Shown here: positions 8,566 through 16,266 of the stretch, one piece after another
Layout of the letters: each line of letters starts with the position of its first letter
Numbering within the stretch: the first letter of the stretch is position 1
Assembly (NCBI RefSeq): GCF_001816145.1
Contig: NZ_MDZB01000055.1
Span: 1-64,000 of the forward strand
From: Hymenobacter lapidarius
GTDB taxonomy: Bacteria; Bacteroidota; Bacteroidia; Cytophagales; Hymenobacteraceae
Direction of reading: 5' to 3'
DNA length: 64,000 bases
Program-made: the position numbers and the translations under genes
Notes under the pieces: generated by a model
Told to the model about the DNA's origin: nothing
What the model saw: the letters and a program-made list of their open reading frames with translations, nothing else
Database searches by the model: none

Positions 8566-9921
8566 CTAAACGAAAAAATCGTGCCGGCTCGTGCGCAGGT
8601 CGTTTTGGCGGCCCGCCCGGCTCACCGGCCAGGCCAGCAACAGCCCCAGCACCCCCAGCAGCGAGAGGGGCATCAGAAAGTAGACCCACTGCAGCGCCAC
8701 CGGGTTGCCCAGCGCCTGCGCGAGGCCATTGAGGGGCAGCAGCAGGGGCAGCAGCAGCACAAGGAGCAGCAGGCGCGGCCAGCCGGGCAGCCGCGCCGCA
8801 AAGGCCAGCAGCGGCAGCAGCAGCACGGCATCGTAATAAAGATGGTAGGTGGTGAGCAGCGTGAGCGTGCTGATAACGAGAAACAGCCACCACCCAACCA
8901 CCTGCTTGCCCTGCCGGTGCAGCCACGCCATGCGCAGGCCGGCCCCCAGCCACAGCAGGCTGTGCAGCACCACGTGCCACGCGCTGCTGCCGGGCCGCAG
9001 CCACTCCAGCACGTTGCCCAGCTCCAGCCGCAGGGTCATGCCCTGGGTGAGCGGGTAGTCGGGGTCGGCGGGGTCGAAGGACTGGGCGCGCACCTGCGCC
9101 AGAAGGTGCCGGTAGGTGGGCAGCAGCTCTGCAGGAGCCGCCGCCCACTGCCACGCCACCGCACTCAGCAGGGCCACCACCACCGTGGCCACGACTAGGC
9201 TCCGCCATTGCTTTTTCCAGATAAACCACGCCGCAAAAGGCAACAACAGCGTCACCTTGAAGGCGGCCAACCCAAGCAGTGCGCCTGCCACTACGGGCCG
9301 CCAGCTTCTATCGGCGGCAGCCGGCCTGGACTGGCTTGCGGCTTGCAACCCAACAGGAAGCGTGCTGGGGGAGGGGCGGGCGTGGCTCCCATTTAGTTGG
9401 GCCACGGCAAGTGCGCCCACGCCCAAGGCCAGGGCCAGGAACGTGGGCTGCCCCGTGAGCAACGCCGGCACGGTGCCTTTCAGGGCGAAGGCGAAGACCA
9501 GAAAATGCCACCAGGGTATGATAAGCTCCTCATTGGATTCCGACAGGGCCGGCCACCAACGTGCGGCGGCCAGCAGGCACACCATGGCCAGGGCGCCCCA
9601 CAGCGGCCAGGCCAGCGCATAGGCTAGCTGGCCCACCGTGAGCCCAAACAGCGCCACCGCCCACGGCGGGTAAAGAAATGGGAGGTTGGGCAGGCCCGGC
9701 TCGGTGCGGCTCACAAGCTGCTCGGCGGCCACAATGCGCTGCCAGCCGCGCTTCAGCGTGGCGTCGTCGTAGGGGTTTTGCCCCTGGCGCAGCACGGCCT
9801 GGCCCACATAGCAAGTGCGGAAGTCCATGGGCCGGTCGCCCGTGAGCCCGGGTTCGCGCAGCACGCGGCTTACGTTGAACAAGGCAATCAGGACCAGTAA
9901 AAGCAGAACGGGACGCGGCAC
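8566..9921 (-). CDS. GT87 / DUF2029-like integral membrane glycosyltransferase
   Basis: The product is 451 aa, very hydrophobic, with about ten predicted membrane segments; the first starts at residue 4. The start codon is GTG at 9921. The periplasmic loop after the first helix has the family pattern MDFRTCYVGQ..LRQGQNPYD and FLYPPW, as in polyprenyl-phosphate-mannose-dependent alpha-mannosyltransferases of family GT87. Exact donor and acceptor cannot be told. The C-terminal half has long poly-Leu stretches. The propeller gene lies 27 bp downstream on the same strand. Confidence 0.75.
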   Translation of the reverse strand: MPRPVLLLLVLIALFNVSRVLREPGLTGDRPMDFRTCYVGQAVLRQGQNPYDDATLKRGWQRIVAAEQLVSRTEPGLPNLPFLYPPWAVALFGLTVGQLAYALAWPLWGALAMVCLLAAARWWPALSESNEELIIPWWHFLVFAFALKGTVPALLTGQPTFLALALGVGALAVAQLNGSHARPSPSTLPVGLQAASQSRPAAADRSWRPVVAGALLGLAAFKVTLLLPFAAWFIWKKQWRSLVVATVVVALLSAVAWQWAAAPAELLPTYRHLLAQVRAQSFDPADPDYPLTQGMTLRLELGNVLEWLRPGSSAWHVVLHSLLWLGAGLRMAWLHRQGKQVVGWWLFLVISTLTLLTTYHLYYDAVLLLPLLAFAARLPGWPRLLLLVLLLPLLLPLNGLAQALGNPVALQWVYFLMPLSLLGVLGLLLAWPVSRAGRQNDLRTSRHDFFV

Positions 9922-10010
9922 GGCGGCAAGTTAGCCAGTAGCGCGAAGCGGGGCTTCGCGTCCGGGCCCGGGCCCCCCGGTGGTTTAGCGGCGGCAAGTG
10001 CTGCTTCGCT

Positions 10011-10785
10011 CTACTTCCCGGCCACGGCCAGCAGTGCCAGCTCGGCCGGCTGGTGGTGTTTTTCGAAATACGAATACCCCGGCATCAGCCCGCGCCAAAA
10101 CGCCTGGTGGGGGCTGGCCGGGCGCTTGGTCAGCTCGGCTTCTGTGAGGGGAAACGGGAAAATGTGCACCGGAATCATGGCCTGACCCGCCGCGCGGGCC
10201 GTTACGGCCAGCAGGTACACTTCCTCGATGCCGGCATCCGTGATGGGCAGGCAACCAACCGTGACTTCGCCGCCGTGGATGAAAATGTCGCCACCCGGGT
10301 TGGGCTCGCCTTGGGCGCGGTCGGCGGCGTTGGGGTAGTTGAGGCCCAGCGAAAGGAGGTAGTCGCTTTGGGGGTTGAAGCGGTCAATTTCGTAGAAGCC
10401 TTCCGGTACCTGGCGGTCGCCGGCGCGGCGCTTGGGACCCAGCCGGCCGGAGGTGGCCGCCAGCGGGTAGCGGTCCAGCAGCTCAAATGAGCCGGCGCCC
10501 CGGTTGCGGGCTCACACTTCCAACTCCTGGTTAGTTTTGATGAGACGAAGCAGTATTTCCAGGCGCTGCGGGTCGAGGTCCTGTGCATGCAGGCGCTTCG
10601 CAGTAGGTGCCGGTGCCTGCCAGCGCCACCCGCACCCGGGAAAACTTCAGCTGCTGCTGCCAGAAGGCCGTTTGGGTTGGCAAGTCGCCGGCGCTGGCGC
10701 GGTCCTCCTGGGAAGTGCAGCCCTGGGCCAGAAGTTGATAAAGCGGCAGCAGCAACAACACGCAGCCCGACAAACGACGCCACAT
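10011..10785 (-). pseudogene. Broken YafK-type L,D-transpeptidase lipoprotein (frameshift plus TGA)
   Basis: Reading from ATG 10785 gives a lipoprotein-like start (MWRRLSGCVLLLL...LAQGCTSQ) and a helical segment (AFWQQQLKFSRVRVAL). The family continuation is then found in a second frame, from about 10600 (RLHAQDLDPQRLEILLRLI). That second frame carries TGA at 10514-10512, where the family normally has Trp (LEV-stop-ARNRGAG). Beyond the stop it runs without a break to 10011 through the YkuD catalytic block (IFIHGGEVTVGCLPI) and YLLAVTARAAGQ. The gene thus has two lesions, an indel near 10590-10600 and a nonsense codon. The intact enzyme would cross-link peptidoglycan or anchor proteins to it. 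Sequencing error could explain one lesion; two make decay more likely. Confidence 0.75.
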
Positions 10786-10839
10786 AAGGAATAACCGGAA
10801 TGATGAGAGATAGACTTGAAGCCTATCCCAAGAGGCTCT

Positions 10840-10921
10840 GTCATGCTGACGCAGGAAGCATAGTATCTCCGCAAAACGACCGGTTCTACCCTGATAGGAT
10901 GCTTCGCAGGCTCAGCATGAC
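10840..10921. repeat. Degenerate copy of the CGTCATGC inverted-repeat family
   Basis: The outer ends match the family (GTCATGCTGA at 10840-10849 and TCAGCATGAC at 10912-10921). The inner arms have diverged (GGAAGCAT against GATGCTTC with mismatches). It lies in the 454 bp gap between the transpeptidase pseudogene and the DUF2461 gene. Confidence 0.6.
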
Positions 10922-11046
10922 AAGGCCTTTTGAATAGGCGCTTACAACGACATTCAAGTCTTTATATTTCGCGGAGCTTCTCAAATTTCCATGGCCGGGT
11001 CACCAGTTCCTGTTGTCCCGGCAAAGACCACGCTCGCCAGGCAGAT

Positions 11047-11054
11047 TACCTTTG
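11047..11054 (+). promoter_or_regulatory. Possible Bacteroidota -7 element (TACCTTTG) for the DUF2461 gene
   Basis: TACCTTTG matches TAnnTTTG, the -7 consensus of Bacteroidota housekeeping promoters. It lies 185 bp upstream of the chosen DUF2461 start. No TTG at the usual 17-23 base spacing was found, so support is weak. Confidence 0.3.
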
Positions 11055-11239
11055 CACCGCAGCCGACAAACGTACTTTTCTCTGGTTCTATTGGTACACC
11101 AACGGCTTTTCCTGCGCTTCCCGTAGCAGGGCAAGCGGTGCCTCGCGAGGCGGCGTATTTACCAACGCCCTGCTACTGGCGGCCGTTGCCGCGCCACCGC
11201 GTGCGCACTGGGTTTACTTCTCCTTCTTCCCTGTTTTCT

Positions 11240-11908
11240 ATGCAGCTCAAATCTCTCTTTACTTTCCTCACGAGCCTCGCTAAACACAACGAGCGGCCGT
11301 GGTTCCAGGAGCGCAAAGCCACCTATGACCAGCTGCGCGCGCAGTTTGTGGAAGACGCGGAATTCTGGGCCCGCGAGCTCGCCCAGCTCGACCCCGTGCT
11401 GGCCGGGCCCGACGGCCGCACCAGCATCTTCCGCATTTACCGCGACGTGCGCTTCAGCAAAAACAAAGACCCTTACAAGACGCACTTTTCGGTATATTTC
11501 ACGGCCAGCGCGGGCAAAGAAGTGGATGCCCCCGGCTACTACCTGCAACTGGGCCCCAACGGCAACACCCTCATCGCCGGCGGCCTCCACCAACCCGACA
11601 AAAGCCAGCTGGCAGCCATCCGGCAGGAAATTGACTACAACGCCGACGAGCTGAAAGCCCTGCTGGCCGCCCCCGATTTTCAGCGCTATTTTGATGGAAT
11701 GGGCGGCGAGAAGCTCAAGAAGTCGCCTGCTAATTATCCCATTGAGCACCCGGAAATTGAGCTGCTCAGGCACAAAAGCTTCACCGCCACCCACCACATG
11801 ACGGATTCAGACGTGCTAAGCCATGCAGATTTCCGGGCCCACGTACTGGAAGTATTCCGCGCCATGGTCCCGTTTTGCCAGTTCTTGCGCCGGGCCGTGA
11901 CGCCCTAA
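11240..11908 (+). CDS. DUF2461 domain-containing protein
   Basis: The product is 222 aa, typical for the family. The start at ATG 11240 (MQLKSLFTFLTSLAKHNERPWF) fits DUF2461 proteins, which begin with a short helix and an N-x-x-x-WF motif. The frame is open 249 bp further upstream but that part looks non-coding. Recognisable blocks are FRIYRDVRFSKNKDPYKTHF and the GGLHQPDKSQLAAIRQEI segment. The function is unknown; the protein appears soluble and cytoplasmic. A strong bidirectional terminator follows. Confidence 0.88.
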   Translation: MQLKSLFTFLTSLAKHNERPWFQERKATYDQLRAQFVEDAEFWARELAQLDPVLAGPDGRTSIFRIYRDVRFSKNKDPYKTHFSVYFTASAGKEVDAPGYYLQLGPNGNTLIAGGLHQPDKSQLAAIRQEIDYNADELKALLAAPDFQRYFDGMGGEKLKKSPANYPIEHPEIELLRHKSFTATHHMTDSDVLSHADFRAHVLEVFRAMVPFCQFLRRAVTP

Positions 11909-11946
11909 ACGGCAGGAGCAAAGTGCCCGCCGCCCTCGCAAAAAGA

Positions 11947-11982
11947 AAAACGCCCGAAGCATCTCCTGCTTCGGGCGTTTTT
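11947..11982. terminator. Bidirectional intrinsic terminator
   Basis: A perfect 12 bp stem (ACGCCCGAAGCA at 11950-11961, partner at 11967-11978) has a 5-base loop. A-rich sequence lies before it and a T run after it. It separates the convergent DUF2461 and DUF6702 genes and can serve both. Confidence 0.9.
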
Positions 11983-12032
11983 TGTCAAAGTCGCTACGCG
12001 GACGCAAAGCGCCGGATTGCGGCAACTTATGA

Positions 12033-12548
12033 TTACCAGGTAACCAGCTCCTGTTCGTGGCCAACGCGGAATAAGGCGCTCTGCTTCCGGTCACCGGCCT
12101 CCACGTTCACGATGTTCATCTGGTCGCCAAAGAGCTCGAGCAGCATGGCTTGCCGCAGCTGCACGCCGGGCACGGGGCCCGGCAGCGGCACTTTGCAGTA
12201 GAGCCAGTAGCCGTCCTTTTCGTTTTGCAGGCCCAGCACTTGCAAGGGCAGGGGCGCGCCGGCCGCAGTGCTGAACCGGAGGGTGCGCTGCAGGTAGGCG
12301 GTGGTCAGGGCCAGGGGCCGCGGGCCGGGCTCGCTCAGGCTCACCGGCGCGGGCTGGCCCTGCGAAATGGCTTTCTCAAAGTCATCCGTGAACACCTTTA
12401 TTGCTACTTCCAGCTGCTTTTTGCTGGCGTTGTAGCGGAGCTCCATCAGGCTGGAATGGTAGGCGTGCAGTGCCCACGCCGCCGAAGTGGCCAACAGAAT
12501 GAGGGCCACCAGGGCCGTCAGGCAGCGCGTTGCGAACCGGGTTTTCAT
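12033..12548 (-). CDS. DUF6702 family protein
   Basis: The product is 171 aa with an N-terminal signal or anchor segment (residues ~8-28). The mature part starts HAYHSSLMELRYNASKKQLEV and contains IKVFTDDFEKAI, the hallmark of DUF6702, a small periplasmic Bacteroidota family of unknown function. The gene is the last of a minus-strand run (GAF-dxr-rseP-DUF6702) and starts 33 bp after the rseP stop, so it is probably co-transcribed with rseP. Confidence 0.85.
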   Translation of the reverse strand: MKTRFATRCLTALVALILLATSAAWALHAYHSSLMELRYNASKKQLEVAIKVFTDDFEKAISQGQPAPVSLSEPGPRPLALTTAYLQRTLRFSTAAGAPLPLQVLGLQNEKDGYWLYCKVPLPGPVPGVQLRQAMLLELFGDQMNIVNVEAGDRKQSALFRVGHEQELVTW

Positions 12549-12581
12549 GAGGAGTACCTGCGTTAAAGGGTCAAGTGGGCC

Positions 12582-13925
12582 CTAAAACGCTTTCATCACC
12601 TGCTTGATGATAAGCACGTAGGCCATCAGGCTCAGAATAAGAAACGTGCCAACTCGCTGCGCACCTTCCATGATGCGATCCGAAGGCTTGCGGCGCGCAA
12701 TCATTTCGTAGAGCAAAAACACCACGTGGCCGCCGTCGAGGGCCGGAATGGGCAGCAGGTTCATAAAGGCCAGCACCATGCTCAGGCCGGCCGCCAAGCC
12801 CCAGAAGTGCTGCCAGTCCCAGGTCCCGCCGAATTGCTGGGCAATTTCCACGGGGCCGCCCAGGCTCTCGGAGGCCGAGATTTCGCCCCGGCCCATTTTG
12901 GCAAAAGCCCGGGCCTGCAGGCCAATCACGCCAAAGGCCTTGCTCACGCCCTGCGGAATGGACTCGGCCAGCGAATAGCTGCGGGTGCCCAGCTTCAGGG
13001 TCGACTTGCGCTCGAACCCGATGCGGCCCGACTCGCTCACGGCAATGGGCAGGGATAGGGTCTGGCCGTTGCGCTCCACCACCACGGGAGCGGTTTTGCC
13101 CTTGTTGGCGAGCAGGGCGGACTGTAGTTCGTCGAAAAACTGCACGGGTTGCCCGCCCACGGTGGTAATCTTGTCGCCGGCCTTCAGGCCGCCTTTGGCG
13201 GCGGCCCCACCGGCTACCACTCGCTCCACGGCGAAGGTTTCGCGGGGGCGCACCAACAGGCTGTCCGCGCTTTGCTTGGCAAATTTGTCCAGGAAATTGG
13301 CGGGGATGTTGATGTCCACCAGCTGCCCGCCGCGCTCCACGGTGTAGAACGAGTTGGAGCCCATAATTACGTCGGGCTTGTACACGTCGTCGAACTCGGT
13401 GAACGGCCGGCCGTTGATTTTCACAATCTTGTCGCCGGTGCGGAAGCCGATTTCGCGGCCCAGGCCGTTGGGCAGAACGCCGTAGCGCGCCTCCGAGGCC
13501 GGCAAAAACACGTCGCCGTAGTGGAAGGTCATCGCCGCAAAAATCACGATGCCCGTGATGACGTTCATGATGATGCCGCCCAGCATGACCAGCAGGCGCT
13601 GCCAAGCCGGCTTGCCGCGGAACTCATCGGGCTGCGGCTCGGCCGCGAGCGAAGCCGCGTCCTGGGTTTCGTCTATCATGCCGTGTATCTGCACGTAGCC
13701 GCCCAGCGGAAACCAGCCGATGCCGTATTCCGTCTCGCCGATTTTTTTCTTTACCAGCGCGAAATTGGCCACGCTCGGCATGGGAAACAGAAAGTCGAAG
13801 AAGATGTAAAACTTATCGACCCGAATTTTAAAAAGCTTGGCGAAGGCAAAGTGACCGAATTCGTGCAAGCCAACAAGTAGCGACAGGGCCAGCAGGAGCT
13901 GGCCAATCATGGTGAGAATTTCCAA
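12582..13925 (-). CDS. rseP: RIP metalloprotease RseP (site-2 protease, M50)
   Basis: The product is 447 aa, the usual size. It is an inner-membrane zinc protease that cuts transmembrane anti-sigma factors and signal-peptide remnants. Zinc ligands are seen in the first helix (LLVGLHEFGHFAFAKLF) and in the C-terminal NLLPIPALDGGH motif. Two PDZ domains lie between them (one around ARYGVLPNGLGREIGFRTGDKIVKING, the second around GGAAAKGGLKAGDKI). At least four membrane segments are apparent. The gene is downstream of dxr, a pairing conserved in many bacteria; here a 96 bp inverted repeat sits in the gap. Confidence 0.95.
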   Translation of the reverse strand: MEILTMIGQLLLALSLLVGLHEFGHFAFAKLFKIRVDKFYIFFDFLFPMPSVANFALVKKKIGETEYGIGWFPLGGYVQIHGMIDETQDAASLAAEPQPDEFRGKPAWQRLLVMLGGIIMNVITGIVIFAAMTFHYGDVFLPASEARYGVLPNGLGREIGFRTGDKIVKINGRPFTEFDDVYKPDVIMGSNSFYTVERGGQLVDINIPANFLDKFAKQSADSLLVRPRETFAVERVVAGGAAAKGGLKAGDKITTVGGQPVQFFDELQSALLANKGKTAPVVVERNGQTLSLPIAVSESGRIGFERKSTLKLGTRSYSLAESIPQGVSKAFGVIGLQARAFAKMGRGEISASESLGGPVEIAQQFGGTWDWQHFWGLAAGLSMVLAFMNLLPIPALDGGHVVFLLYEMIARRKPSDRIMEGAQRVGTFLILSLMAYVLIIKQVMKAF

Positions 13926-13961
13926 GGAGAATAACTGGTAAGGGAGGATTTTTTAACAGAA

Positions 13962-14057
13962 CGTCATGCAGAGCGCAGCGAAGCATCTTGCCCGCCGCCG
14001 GTAATCAACGCCGTTGCAACGAAGCGGGCAAGATGCTTCGCTGCGCTCTGCATGACG
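13962..14057. repeat. Perfect 34 bp-arm inverted repeat between dxr and rseP
   Basis: Arms at 13962-13995 and 14024-14057 are exactly complementary over 34 bases, with a 28-base centre. The outer ends share CGTCATGC with the other copies in the window, while the inner arm reads AGAGCGCAGCGAAGCATC. Transcribed, it would form a very stable hairpin between the dxr stop (14083) and the rseP start (13925). Confidence 0.9.
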
Positions 14058-14082
14058 GCGCCGAGCAAATAGACATTGAATC

Positions 14083-15249
14083 TCACAAGAGTGTTTCAGC
14101 AACGCGACGCGTTTCAGCATCGGTGGCGACCAAGTCGTCCAGCAACGGCTCCGCAAGGTACGAAACCCGTGTCAGGCACTCTGCCACCAGGTCCGACATT
14201 TGCCGAAAGCCCACTTGCTCCCGCAAAAAAGCGGCCACGGCTACTTCGTTGGCCGCGTTGAGCACGCAGGGCGCGTTGCCGCCCCGGCGCATGGCCCCAA
14301 AGGCCAGTTCCAGGTTGGGGAACGCCGCGCGGTCGGGTGCCTCAAAAGTGAGGGTAGGGTAGTCGAGGAAAGAAAAGCGCGGGAACGTGTTGGCCAGCCG
14401 CTGCGGGTAGCCCAGCGCGTACTGAATGGGCAGCTTCATGTCGGGCAGACCCAGCTGGGCCTTCAGGGAGCCGTCTTCGAACTGCACCAGCGAGTGCACG
14501 ATGCTTTGGGGATGTACCACCACGTCAATCTGCTCGTTGGTGAGGCCGAACAGCCACTTGGCCTCAATCACCTCCAGGCCCTTGTTCATGAGCGAAGCCG
14601 AGTCGATGGTGATTTTGGCGCCCATGTCCCAGTTGGGGTGTTTCAGGGCCTGCGCCTTGGTCACGGACTCCATTTGCTGGGCCGTGTGGCCCCGAAACGG
14701 CCCGCCCGAAGCCGTGAGGATGATTTTCTCAATGGGGTTGGATTCTTCGCCCACCAAGCACTGGAAAATGGCCGAATGCTCGGAATCGACGGGCAGCAGG
14801 CGCACGCCGTGCTTGCGTACCAGGCCCGTGATGAGCTCGCCAGCTACCACCAAGGTTTCTTTGTTGGCCAGGGCAATGTCCTTGCCGGCTCGAATGGCCG
14901 CCACCGTGGGCAGCAGCCCGGCGTAGCCCACCAAGGCCGTGAGCACAATGTCGATTTCGGGACGGGTGACCACTTCGGCCAGTGCGGCGGTGCCAGCCAG
15001 TACTTGGGTTTCGGGCTGGTGGGCCAACGCAGCTTTCAGCGGCTGGTAAAAGCCCTCGTCGCCGATAACCACCACGGCCGGCCGGAACTCCAGGGCCTGT
15101 TGTGCCAGCAGCTCCCACTGCCGCTGGGCGCTGAGCACCGCCACCCGGAACCGGCCCGGCTGCTGCCGCACCACTTCCAGCGCCTGGGTGCCAATAGAGC
15201 CCGTGGCGCCAAGCAGGGCCAGCGTTTTCACCTTTTTATTCTCAATCAT
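14083..15249 (-). CDS. dxr: 1-deoxy-D-xylulose-5-phosphate reductoisomerase
   Basis: The product is 388 aa, normal length. It catalyses the NADPH-dependent rearrangement and reduction of DXP to MEP, the committed step of the MEP isoprenoid route. Motifs: NADPH-binding LALLGATGSIG at the N terminus, ALANKETLVVAG, PVDSEHSAIFQ, the catalytic loop TASGGPFRG, NWDMGAKITIDSASLMNK and DVVVHPQSIVHSLVQ. The ATG at 15249 (MIENKKVKTLALLG) was chosen; the 73 residues upstream in the frame are non-homologous. A -7 element lies 25 bp upstream. rseP is the next gene downstream. Confidence 0.96.
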   Translation of the reverse strand: MIENKKVKTLALLGATGSIGTQALEVVRQQPGRFRVAVLSAQRQWELLAQQALEFRPAVVVIGDEGFYQPLKAALAHQPETQVLAGTAALAEVVTRPEIDIVLTALVGYAGLLPTVAAIRAGKDIALANKETLVVAGELITGLVRKHGVRLLPVDSEHSAIFQCLVGEESNPIEKIILTASGGPFRGHTAQQMESVTKAQALKHPNWDMGAKITIDSASLMNKGLEVIEAKWLFGLTNEQIDVVVHPQSIVHSLVQFEDGSLKAQLGLPDMKLPIQYALGYPQRLANTFPRFSFLDYPTLTFEAPDRAAFPNLELAFGAMRRGGNAPCVLNAANEVAVAAFLREQVGFRQMSDLVAECLTRVSYLAEPLLDDLVATDAETRRVAETLL

Positions 15250-15253
15250 ACTG

Positions 15254-16012
15254 CTACAAACACGGAAACGCCGCAAAAGTACGCGCCTCTGGATGCCGCG
15301 GCTCAGGTGCGCCGCAAAGTAGCCGCCACAAACTGGTCGATGATGCCCACAATGGCGGTGGCTTCCTGGGCCGCCGCGGCGTGAGTTGCACGGAGGTGCC
15401 CTTGGGGCCCACCCGTTCGGCCAGCTCCAGGAGGCGGGCCAGCTGCTCGCCGATGGCGCGGTACACAAAGTCCCAGAGCACGGCGGTGGTGCCGGCGTGT
15501 GCGCCCAGCACGCGGCGCAGTTCCAGCAGACGCATCGTGAGGCCGGCCAGGATGCCCAGCAAGCCGCGTTCGGCGGGCGAAAACTGCCGGGGCGGCCCGT
15601 CGTAGAGGCACAGCGAGCCGATGTTGTGGCCGTCGGGGGTGCGCAGGTTGTGGCCGGCGTAAAAGCCCAGCCCTAACTGCTGGAGCAACGAAATGTCGAC
15701 GCTGGGGGCGCTGGCTTGGTTCAGGTCTTCAAACACGGCCGTCTCGTCCTGCAGAATGGTGGCCGAGCACAGGCTTTGCCCGCGGGGAATGCGCTCAATG
15801 TCCACGGGCAGGTTGTAGGGGGCTTTCAACAGGACCGTATCGCCTTCCACAACGGACAGCATGGCGTTGGACACGTGAAACAGCCGGGCGGCGGCCGCTA
15901 CCACGTCGTCCAGCACCTTTTCGCTGCGCGCATCCAGTAGCTGGTAGCGCTCGAGTGCGCGCAGGCGGGCTTCGTCGTCGGCCGGAATGAGGGAAGAGGG
16001 AACTGTGCTCAC
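15254..16012 (-). CDS. GAF-domain protein, probably frameshifted at its 3' end
   Basis: The product is 252 aa as read. Residues ~5-165 are a GAF domain (RLRALERYQLLDARSEKVLDDVV, CSATILQ, FYAGHNLRTPDGHNIGSLCLYD), a small-molecule-binding sensor fold, without any catalytic domain. A helical tail follows. From about residue 210 the sequence turns into Pro/Arg-rich text (TPRRPRKPPPLWASS). The next frame, by contrast, reads a natural helix (EATAIVGIIDQFVAATLRR) and ends at TGA 15305-15303. That shorter end would leave room for the dxr promoter element at 15281-15274. I infer a one-base indel near 15365-15385. Confidence 0.75.
   Translation of the reverse strand: MSTVPSSLIPADDEARLRALERYQLLDARSEKVLDDVVAAAARLFHVSNAMLSVVEGDTVLLKAPYNLPVDIERIPRGQSLCSATILQDETAVFEDLNQASAPSVDISLLQQLGLGFYAGHNLRTPDGHNIGSLCLYDGPPRQFSPAERGLLGILAGLTMRLLELRRVLGAHAGTTAVLWDFVYRAIGEQLARLLELAERVGPKGTSVQLTPRRPRKPPPLWASSTSLWRLLCGAPEPRHPEARTFAAFPCL
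15274..15281 (-). promoter_or_regulatory. Likely -7 element (TACTTTTG) of dxr
   Basis: On the minus strand TACTTTTG fits TAnnTTTG and lies 25 bp upstream of the dxr ATG. No good -33 TTG was found at the usual spacing. Its location inside the aberrant 3' extension of the GAF frame supports the idea that the extension is not coding. Confidence 0.45.
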
Positions 16013-16266
16013 AAGGGAAAAATAAGGGGTGTCCGGCAGGGAAGGCGCGTGCCGGTGGCGAAATGCTACGGTGTACGCAAGGGCAGAGTCTGCGTTTACC
16101 CATCAAAGTGCACCAGGGTTTAGCTACGGGCCGCTTGGTTCTGCCTACGGCACGCATTCAGATACTACTACGCGGTTTCATCTGTTTGTTTTCAGAAATA
16201 ACCGGGCGACCCCAGGTGGATGCTGTTGCGTTAGGGCTGGCCGCGCCGGCCGCTACCTTTGTCGCC

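Noticed and set aside
10991..11239. N-terminal extension of the DUF2461 frame
   Set aside because: The extension is low-quality sequence; the family starts at ATG 11240.
12571..13605. Second minus-strand frame across rseP
   Set aside because: It overlaps the unmistakable RseP frame and is Arg/Pro/Gly-rich shadow sequence.
14200..15384. 394-codon open frame on the plus strand
   Set aside because: Antisense to dxr, with no start context or motif.
16063..16266. 68-codon N-terminal extension of the flavoprotein
   Set aside because: The Rossmann motif starts soon after GTG 16267, and the upstream sequence has no similarity to the family.
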